From: Elusimicrobiota bacterium
Lineage (GTDB): Bacteria; Elusimicrobiota; UBA5214; JBBAAG01
Length of the DNA stretch: 8,625 bases
Direction: 5' to 3'
Assembly (NCBI GenBank): GCA_041658405.1
Contig: JBBAAG010000105.1
Span: 1-8,625 of the forward strand
Position numbers and translations under genes: made by a program. This document shows positions 1 through 6,800 of the stretch, piece after piece. The notes beneath the pieces were generated by a model. The model worked only from the letters and a program-made list of their open reading frames with translations, did not search any database and was not told the DNA's origin. Within the stretch, counting starts at the first letter, position 1; each line of letters begins with the position of its first letter.

Positions 1-795
1 TGGTTGTATGTTCCAGAAAAAACAGACGTATCGGCGTTAAAAATATCATTCAAAAGCGGCAGCTCAGGCTGGTATTCACATGGATATAACATAGCTTCGA
101 GCACCGACATCAACAGCGGGTGGAACTACCTGTCATTTCGTACAAACGAGTTTGAAGTGTCGGGTTCAACCCAAAGCTGGGGGAATATCAACGGGGTAAG
201 GTTTACATTTGCTCAATCCGCTACTGTCAACGATACTACTTTGATAATAGACGGCTTACAAGCGTACAAGTCTGCAACGTGCAGCGGTAGTGATGGGACG
301 AAAGACAAAGTGTATATCACCGCAACAGCGGTACCGTTTAACCAGTACTCATTAACGCAAAACAAAATACAATTTATTGTACGCAACAAAAAACTGCAAT
401 TGGGGTACAGCGAAATATGTACCGCAAAAACCAGTGATAGTTCGCAACTCTACGGCGCGTTAAAGTTTGTACAAAGCGGTCCCGATCCGACGTTTAAGTT
501 AGGCGAAGTGTACAGCTTCCCTAATCCTGCAAAGTATGGGAAGAATCCGGTGTTACACATTGAAGTCGGTATAGCGGACAAAGTAGATATCGGGATATAC
601 AATATTGCCGGTGAGTTAATATACACCACCAATATTGATGGTAATTCAGCAAGTGTGGTGAACAACAAGTATTGTTACGAACAGGAATGGGACTCCGGCG
701 GGTACGCCAGCGGGGTATATATTTACCTAATAAAAGCGCATAAGTCCGGGTATGCTGACATCAAAGCCGTGAAAAAACTTGCGGTAATACGGTAA
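1..795 (+). CDS. Secreted beta-sandwich protein with C-terminal type IX/FlgD-like sorting domain (5' partial)
   Basis: The reading frame is already open at base 1 (Trp-Leu-Tyr-Val-Pro), so the N-terminus lies upstream and the TTG at base 4 is an internal Leu, not a start; 264 residues are visible. Residues 1-90 look like a carbohydrate-binding-module-type jelly roll: 'YVPEKTDVSALKISF', a 'GWNYLSF' strand, 'WGNINGVRFTF' and a closing 'LIIDGLQAYK'. Residues 98-160 are strand-rich and could be an Ig-like linker. Residues 168-264 match the C-terminal domain of type A sorting/FlgD-Ig-like proteins: 'SFPNPAK' (172-178), 'VDIGIYNIAGELIY', 'ASGVYIYLIKA' and the terminal 'KKLAVIR'. In known type IX systems such domains direct export and surface attachment. 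The PorV-family gene starts 12 bases downstream, which fits that role. The function of the missing N-terminal part is unknown; the jelly-roll call is by pattern only. Confidence 0.75.
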   Translation, partial: WLYVPEKTDVSALKISFKSGSSGWYSHGYNIASSTDINSGWNYLSFRTNEFEVSGSTQSWGNINGVRFTFAQSATVNDTTLIIDGLQAYKSATCSGSDGTKDKVYITATAVPFNQYSLTQNKIQFIVRNKKLQLGYSEICTAKTSDSSQLYGALKFVQSGPDPTFKLGEVYSFPNPAKYGKNPVLHIEVGIADKVDIGIYNIAGELIYTTNIDGNSASVVNNKYCYEQEWDSGGYASGVYIYLIKAHKSGYADIKAVKKLAVIR

Positions 796-801
796 GGGGT
801 G
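794..801 (+). promoter_or_regulatory. Ribosome binding site that fixes the PorV-family start at ATG 808
   Basis: The sequence AAGGGGTG overlaps the TAA stop of the upstream gene and ends six bases before ATG 808. A GTG at 799 is in the same frame, but it lies inside this Shine-Dalgarno-like stretch and has no purine-rich site of its own at useful spacing. ATG 808 is therefore the better start. The overlap with the previous stop codon suggests translational coupling. Confidence 0.6.
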
Positions 802-807
802 AAATAT

Positions 808-1755
808 ATGAAAAACATAATAATTACAGTCTTAGCAGTACTAACCTCAGTATCTTATGGCATTACAGCAGACCCCGTGGGCGCAGCGTTCTTAAAGATT
901 GGCAGCAGCGCGCGGGCCGTAGGGATGGGTTCGGCGTATACCGCAGTATCTAATGATGTTACCGGCATGATGTGTAACCCAGGCGGTGTGGCGAAGATTA
1001 CAAAACCCGAAGTCGCCCTGATGCACACACAGTGGCTGGTAGACACAACCTACGACTACGCAGCAATAGCGTTACCGACGAAGATAGGCACGTTAGGATG
1101 TAACGTAGTGTATTTGTCTCAAGGCGACCTTGAACGCCGGGGGGATAACCGAGAACTCGAAGGTACGTTTGGCGCAGCGGACATCGCGGGCAGCGTAGCG
1201 TTCAGCCGGGAACTCGTCCCGGGGAGCAGCCTGGGTGTAAACTTAAAACTCGTACAACAACAAATAGAAAACGAACGCGCAACGGGAGTAGCGGTAGATA
1301 TAGGATTGATGCACGCAACTGCGATAAAGAACCTTAACCTTGGGGTATCAATCCAAAACCTTGGTACACAGATGAAGTTTATCAGCCAGGGGTACAACTT
1401 GCCGTTGACGATAACAGCGGGTGTAGGATACAACCTCTTTGGCGTGGTGATGCTGGCAAGCGACATAAAGTTTTCGCCCTACGACTCAAAAGTCGGGTAC
1501 GCGATAGGGACAGAATACACTGTGATGAACATGGTATCGTTAAGAGCGGGATACTTGATGAAAGCGATAAGTCTTCTAAAATCCGAGTCAAACACTAATA
1601 CTCCGACACTTATAAGTTCGCAGTCTTTAGAGATGGATACTGGACTATCAGCCGGGCTTGGCTTCAAACTCTACAACTACCAGTTCGACTACTCATTTGT
1701 CCCGTACTCGGACTTAGGCAATACTCATAGGTTCAGTTTAAGTGCAAGGTTTTAA
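808..1755 (+). CDS. PorV/PorQ-family (UPF0164) outer-membrane beta-barrel protein
   Basis: This is a 315-residue protein with a signal peptide (residues 1 to about 18-21, hydrophobic 'IIITVLAVLTSV'). The mature N-terminus carries the family hallmark: 'AAFLKIGSSARAVGMGSAYTAV' pattern at 26-47, then Asn-Pro at 57-58 in the 'MMCNPGGVAKI' segment. The rest is alternating beta strands ('LGVNLKLVQQQIENERATGVAVDIGLMHA' type hairpins), and it ends in 'FSLSARF' with a terminal Phe typical of BAM-inserted barrels. In Bacteroidota, PorV shuttles type IX cargo to the surface attachment machinery; distant members of the family occur as many paralogues in other phyla, where their roles are less clear. It sits directly after a gene with a type A-like sorting domain, so it may be the dedicated outer-membrane partner of that cargo (inference). 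An alternative in-frame GTG at 799 would add MKY. Confidence 0.88.
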   Translation: MKNIIITVLAVLTSVSYGITADPVGAAFLKIGSSARAVGMGSAYTAVSNDVTGMMCNPGGVAKITKPEVALMHTQWLVDTTYDYAAIALPTKIGTLGCNVVYLSQGDLERRGDNRELEGTFGAADIAGSVAFSRELVPGSSLGVNLKLVQQQIENERATGVAVDIGLMHATAIKNLNLGVSIQNLGTQMKFISQGYNLPLTITAGVGYNLFGVVMLASDIKFSPYDSKVGYAIGTEYTVMNMVSLRAGYLMKAISLLKSESNTNTPTLISSQSLEMDTGLSAGLGFKLYNYQFDYSFVPYSDLGNTHRFSLSARF

Positions 1756-1775
1756 AAAATTAAATAATATTTATT

Positions 1776-1782
1776 AGGAGGT
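1776..1782 (+). promoter_or_regulatory. Strong Shine-Dalgarno site for the LolA-like gene (GTG start)
   Basis: AGGAGGT lies nine bases before GTG 1792, inside an AT-rich 36-base gap. The near-perfect site supports the non-ATG start. No convincing -35/-10 pair or hairpin is seen in the gap. Confidence 0.75.
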
Positions 1783-1791
1783 AACATTTAA

Positions 1792-2517
1792 GTGAGAAAG
1801 TCAGTATTACCGGTATTACTACTACTATTATCTACAGCAAGTACGGGCTATCCGCAGCCCGGTACAGCGGGAATCCCTGTAATTGAGAAAGTAAAGGCCA
1901 ATTTCGGAAATATCCAAACATTGAAGATGAAAGTCGAAAAGCTTAGTTACGGTATAGACAACGCGTTGGCGCATAAAACAGAACAAACATATATTTACGC
2001 AAAACCGGATAAACACAAACGCGTTGTACAAGGAAAGATAGATGTTGTTATCGGCAAAAAAACTTACCGTATCCTTCCTTCGGGCAAGTGGAAGGTTGAG
2101 AATGAAAAGAATAGTAAATCCTTACCCAGCCTCTCCGGGTTACCGCAGTTTATTTTTAATCTACCGGAATACCTAAACCAGTACGATACATCAGTGGATA
2201 ATAAATCTGGGAATACTGTTGTTATCACAGCGATACCCAAGAACGGTAAATCACAGTACCCGCAAGTAATGGTATCTGTAGATTCCGGTAAAGGTGTTGT
2301 AGGAAGCGTGGAGATATACAATATGCACGGTAAACTATCGGAGAAATACACGGTAGAATATTTTAGCGAGCCAAAAAACACCGTATTATTCCCAAAAAAG
2401 ATTAAAGAAGAAATATTTACTCCAGCAGGGAAATCCGTCACTGAAACGGTTATCAGTGGACTAGAAATAAATGCAGGTAATTTAGAAACAGAATTTGTAC
2501 CGGTAATAACAAAATAG
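1792..2517 (+). CDS. LolA-like outer-membrane lipoprotein-sorting/carrier fold protein
   Basis: This is a 241-residue protein starting at GTG behind a strong ribosome binding site. Residues 1 to about 21 form a signal peptide (Arg-Lys then 'SVLPVLLLLLSTAS') with no clear lipobox Cys, so a soluble periplasmic location is most likely. From residue 30 it shows the LolA/LppX-like pattern: an opening amphipathic helix 'IEKVKANFGNIQTLKMKVEK', then strands including 'TYIYAKPDKHKRVV' (the 'xxKPDKxR' segment common in this family), 'KTYRILPSGKWKVEN', and a C-terminal set of long strands ending in 'LETEFVPVITK'. LolA-fold proteins bind lipids or lipoprotein acyl chains in a half-barrel and carry them across the periplasm. 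Its place between a PorV-type barrel and two large secreted proteins suggests an envelope-assembly role, but the ligand cannot be read from the sequence. It is too divergent for a lolA symbol. Confidence 0.7.
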   Translation: MRKSVLPVLLLLLSTASTGYPQPGTAGIPVIEKVKANFGNIQTLKMKVEKLSYGIDNALAHKTEQTYIYAKPDKHKRVVQGKIDVVIGKKTYRILPSGKWKVENEKNSKSLPSLSGLPQFIFNLPEYLNQYDTSVDNKSGNTVVITAIPKNGKSQYPQVMVSVDSGKGVVGSVEIYNMHGKLSEKYTVEYFSEPKNTVLFPKKIKEEIFTPAGKSVTETVISGLEINAGNLETEFVPVITK

Positions 2518-2521
2518 GAGG
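2516..2521 (+). promoter_or_regulatory. Ribosome binding site overlapping the upstream stop codon, with a decoy ATG
   Basis: AGGAGG begins within the TAG stop (2515-2517) of the LolA-like gene. The true start, ATG 2533, lies 11 bases downstream, slightly long but acceptable. A nearer ATG at 2525 is only three bases away and encodes just seven codons (MKKWLSF, then TGA at 2546) in another frame, overlapping the real start. This arrangement suggests coupling or mild translational tuning. Confidence 0.55.
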
Positions 2522-2532
2522 AAAATGAAAAA

Positions 2533-3834
2533 ATGGTTAAGTTTTTGAAGTATGCGGTAACAATTGTTTTAGTCCTGACGACAGGCAACCTAATAGCGGC
2601 GGTCCCCCCTACGATGAATTATCAGGGACGGTTATATCAGGACAACGTACCAGTAAACAGTGAAAAAAGTATAACGTTCAAACTCTACGATTCCAATATG
2701 ACAACCGAACTGTGGAATGAAACCCAAACCGTGGTAGTATCAAGCGGGATATTCAACGCAATCCTGGGTTCTGTAAATTCATTTACTATACCGCTATTTG
2801 ACGGTGCGACAAAGTATATAGAAACCTTGATAAATGACGGCGAAACGCCGGTATCGCTGGGGAAACAAAAAGTTATTACCGTAGCGTATGCCTTCCGTGC
2901 AGAGACAGCAGAACGTGCAACCGGCAACTTTGAAGTTGATGGCAACCTTTTTGTTGGAACACCATCAACTGAATGGCCATTCCACGTGTATGGCAGCAGT
3001 GCGGTATCGTTTACCGCAGTGATAGACCATGAAACAGCGGAAACGAATACGCCAACACCAACAGCAGTGCTTCGCGGGTTCACCACAGGAACAGCCGCTA
3101 ACGGTTTTGGTACGCGGTTAATGTTCCAGGTAGAAAATTCAACCGGCGCGTTAAAAGACGCTGCGTATTTTGACGGCGTGTTGTCTACTGCCACCGCAGG
3201 GTCAGAAGCCGGAGCAGTACGTATCCTTACCCGCAAAGATAGTGTTATGACAGAACAGGTGAGGGTAGATAGTGATGGTAATGTAGGAATTGGCGTAACA
3301 AATCCTGGGAAAGCGTTAGACGTATCCGGTGAAGTTAGAAGTACGGTTAATGGTACAGAGTTTTATATGGTACCCAAAGGTTCGATAATCATGTGGTCAG
3401 GCTCAATAGAATCCTTACCCAGCGGCTGGGGCTTATGCGATGGTAGCCAAGACACGCCGGATCTTAGGAACAGGTTCATATTAAGCGTCAGCGGTGCAGC
3501 AGAACAGCCTGGGTTAACCGGTGGTGCGACATATTTCACGCTAACTTCTACCAGCCAGCTCCCAGCGCATAACCATACCGCCACAACGAGTACTGATGGC
3601 CTTCACGGACATACTGTATCAGAAGCGACGACAACAGGATTAGGCCGTGATGTATTCACAGATGCGTCAATCACAAGCGACGGCGGGTCGTATGCCTGGC
3701 GTACAGGCAGTGAGCCGTTGATTCACACAAACGGCAGCCATACACACACGTTAACGGTTAATAATACCGGTACAAGCGCGCCGGTAGATTTTATGCCGAT
3801 ATACTATAAACTTGCGTTCATAATGAAACTTTAA
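2533..3834 (+). CDS. Secreted fibre-like protein with C-terminal phage tail-collar domain
   Basis: This is a 433-residue protein with a signal peptide (residues 1-23, ending 'NLIAA'). Residues 24 to about 130 form a beta domain opening with 'PPTMNYQGRLYQDNVPV' and containing 'SITFKLYD', 'LWNETQTVVVSSGIFNAILGS' and 'VAYAFRAETAERA'. This domain is common at the N-terminus of secreted proteins in several environmental phyla. Residues 251-268 hold a fibre-shaft motif ('VGIGVTNPGKALDVSGEV'). Residues 281-321 match the phage tail-collar domain: 'GSIIMWSGS', 'LPSGWGLCDGS', 'TPDLRNRFILSVSG'. The tip region carries three His-x-His pairs (H346/H348, H358/H360, H403/H405) and ends 'PIYYKLAFIMKL', as in many collar/fibre tips. 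In T4-type fibre tips, such His pairs coordinate metal ions that hold the trimer together. A signal peptide and lack of phage neighbours argue for a host surface fibre or adhesin rather than a virion part (inference). Confidence 0.82.
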   Translation: MVKFLKYAVTIVLVLTTGNLIAAVPPTMNYQGRLYQDNVPVNSEKSITFKLYDSNMTTELWNETQTVVVSSGIFNAILGSVNSFTIPLFDGATKYIETLINDGETPVSLGKQKVITVAYAFRAETAERATGNFEVDGNLFVGTPSTEWPFHVYGSSAVSFTAVIDHETAETNTPTPTAVLRGFTTGTAANGFGTRLMFQVENSTGALKDAAYFDGVLSTATAGSEAGAVRILTRKDSVMTEQVRVDSDGNVGIGVTNPGKALDVSGEVRSTVNGTEFYMVPKGSIIMWSGSIESLPSGWGLCDGSQDTPDLRNRFILSVSGAAEQPGLTGGATYFTLTSTSQLPAHNHTATTSTDGLHGHTVSEATTTGLGRDVFTDASITSDGGSYAWRTGSEPLIHTNGSHTHTLTVNNTGTSAPVDFMPIYYKLAFIMKL

Positions 3835-3847
3835 CATTAACTTAAAC

Positions 3848-3852
3848 GGGGA
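3848..3852 (+). promoter_or_regulatory. Weak ribosome binding site for the RHS-protein TTG start
   Basis: GGGGA lies six bases before TTG 3859. The TTG immediately precedes a typical n-region (Lys-Lys) and hydrophobic core, and the next in-frame ATG is about 450 bases further in, inside the propeller. The TTG is therefore the best start despite the modest site. The combination of weak site and TTG suggests low-level expression of a very large protein. Confidence 0.5.
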
Positions 3853-3858
3853 AAATAG

Positions 3859-6800
3859 TTGAAAAAACATTGTAGTGTACTAAAACTCGTACTGTCATTT
3901 GCGTTACTGATAGTATATCAGAGCGTATGTTCCGCGGAATATGAAATTGACGCGGTCCTCAGCGGTTTTGGCCGTGCAACAGCAAATACGAGTTACCAGT
4001 CGATAGTGTTATTAGGCGGGCAGGAAGTTATTGGCAGCAGCGTGACTTCAACGTACGATCTTGGTATCGGGCATATATACCATCTCCCTTTGGCAGCGAC
4101 GACATACTACGAACCCCCCGTGCCAGGCAGTACGCCCTACTGGCCATCAGCATACGGGAATAATACTAACACTTGTATAACGAGTTTAGTTTCCGGCCCG
4201 CAGAGGGAAGCAATCCTTTCTACCGGTACGATAACAGATACGGGCGAGATAATAGTCCCGCCGGTAGTGGATAGCCGCGGTGTGGTGTTTATATCCGTAG
4301 AAACAACGTTGAAGATGTACGACCCGGAAACCGGTATTGTATATGACTACTACGGCTTTGCTGATAATATAGTGTCAGTATCTATAGGTAATAGCGATGA
4401 ATTGTATGTATTGACGGATAATTACAGGATCTATAAATTTGTAGACGGTGTAATCGTATGGGTATCAGCAACTTACAACGCATTATCTCCCCTGGCGTTA
4501 GGGTATACGTCCAGCAATGAAATTTATGCGATAAATAATAATACCGTAATTGCGTTCTCAATGGCTGACGGTAGAGAATCCTGGGCGCTGGATGTTACTG
4601 ATAACCTTGGCAGTGAAAACTTGCAAACCTATTCCCCAACATTGGGAAGAGAGGCGGATAATAGGCTCTACATTTCTGGCGACCGCCGTGTAGTAGCAGT
4701 AGATATTGATACTCACTATTTTGTATGGGCAACTTCTGCATGCGAATATATGGATGAAAGAGTGCAGCTAAAATACTCGCCTAGTGTTGATAGTAACGGC
4801 AATATTTATTCTGTTATTGAAGGGCAATCTGCATATATGTGGGAACCTGGCTTACCTCATAACTATGTCTCAAAGATAAATTTATCCGGTACGCGTGTAT
4901 GGTCAAAGGATTATGGAAGCACTCTTCCGGTATCTATCCCTGCAATGATTAGTAACGAAAAAGCATGCGTAGTTACTGACTATGGTTTAGACGCACTAAA
5001 CACACTGGATGGCTCAACTACCTGGCAATACGTTCTATCTATCAATATCCCTGTTTATGGTGAAGAACATATAGCCGTTGATAAAGACGGTATTGTTTTT
5101 GTATGGTCTGAAGATCCGGGGATGATATACGCAATAAACGGCAATAACGGTTTCCGTGTATGGAACCAACCCTTCTTTTTCCCGAGTACAACCGCAACGT
5201 TTATACCTGTACTTAGCCAGGGCGGTGTACTGCATATCGTTAGTACTGACGGGAAGTTAGCAAACTTCAGCCACCGCGAATTACCGCAGATAAAACGTCC
5301 TGATGGGAGTAACACTGGCAGGAGCAGCAGGACTGAGTATGTCAACGGCATAAAACGCCGAGGCAATGTGCGTCCAATCTCGACACCAATGACCGGAGAT
5401 ATTAAGGAAACCGCGAATTCGTTTAACTCAATGAACACGGTTACCGGTAATTTATATTATTACGTTACCGACCTTTCACTACCCGGTAAAGGGCTGCCCC
5501 TGCATTTTACAAGGTCATACAACAGTATGATGAATTTCTATGGCCCATTCGGGTACGGGTGGGCACATCCGTTTGATACCAGGGTTAGGTTTGAGCAAAG
5601 CGATGGGTCATGGACATTATTCCGCGGTGACGCCGCAGAAATTAATTTTGTGTATAACAATGAAGACGGATACTTTTATCCGCCAAAAGGTACCACAACA
5701 AAACTTCAGTGGGATACTGAAAATAATATTGTAAACTTATACGAAATGAACGGTATACGTTATGAATATAACGCCCAAAACTGTGCATTGCAACACATTA
5801 TTGACCCTTACGGCAATACAGTGAGTTTTGAATACTTACCTGGTTACCCTGATAAATTATGCAAAATCATAGATACTGCCGGGCGGGAGATACAGATAGA
5901 ATATAATGATGACTTACTGATAAACTTGATGGTTGACCCTCTTGGCCGCGGGACAACGTATTCTTATGAAAATACGTTATTAACCCGGGTGGACTACCCC
6001 GGCGGCCTTACCGCAGAGTATTTGTATGACAATAACCATAGGTTAATCTCCCATAATGACAAAAAGTATGCGAATAAACGTTTTGCGATCCGGCAGTACG
6101 AGTATGACAGCAATAACCGTGTTGTGAGGCAGGACGGGCCGGTATACGATGAAATATCTGATACTTGCTACATAAGTTATGACGATACTTACCGCAAGAA
6201 TACGTTTACCAATAGCCGCGGGAAATCAACAGTGATTGAATACGACAGCAGTGGGCGCGTGGTATATATCACCAACGCGGTAAACCAGGTAAAATCGTTT
6301 ATCTGGGATGAAAACAATGATAATACATATATGACCGACTATGGTAACGATACATATGGTTATACTTACTACGACGATGGGAATATTCATACAATCACTA
6401 CGCCGGTAGGGTCGGTTAGTTACACGTATACCGAGGACTACAAAAAAGTTGAAACATTCACAGATGAACGTAATAAACTGTATACCTACACTTATGACAC
6501 ATTCGGTAACCTTAAGACAGTCACAGACCCTGAACTTAATACATCATCGTATACATACAATGCATCAGGCCAGCTGGTATCGTATGTTGACGCAAACGGG
6601 AACTCCACGTCGTACGGTTACGATACCTGGGGTAACCGTACAACCGTAACAAATGCCGAGGGTAAAACCACACGGTACTGTTTTGACATCCTGGGCCGTT
6701 CTACCGGCACGGTTGACGCGTTGGAACGTTTAACAAAATATGTACTTGACCCGGAAGGTACGGACAGGGTTAAACAAATAATATATGTTTCAGACGGTTC

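Noticed and set aside
1756..1791. AT-rich gap as a promoter or terminator
   Set aside because: It contains TAATAT-like sequence but no plausible -35 partner at correct spacing, and no stable GC hairpin followed by a T-run. A strong ribosome site explains the conserved-looking part.
450..3584. Minus-strand open frames opposite genes 1-4 (for example 2685-3236 and 2064-2588)
   Set aside because: Each is fully antisense to a gene with recognisable family motifs and signal peptide, and shows no family resemblance of its own.
2533..3834. Prophage remnant because of the tail-collar domain
   Set aside because: The protein has a Sec-type signal peptide and a host-type N-terminal domain, and no neighbour resembles a phage structural, replication or lysis gene.
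4258..5268. PQQ-dependent dehydrogenase
   Set aside because: Only propeller-blade repeats are present, with no recognisable quinone-site motifs, and the domain is joined directly to an RHS entry domain. A structural propeller is far more likely.
5540..6649. Plus-strand open frames at 5540-5734 and 6449-6649
   Set aside because: They are out of frame within the RHS gene, with no domain signal; they are by-products of the real frame.
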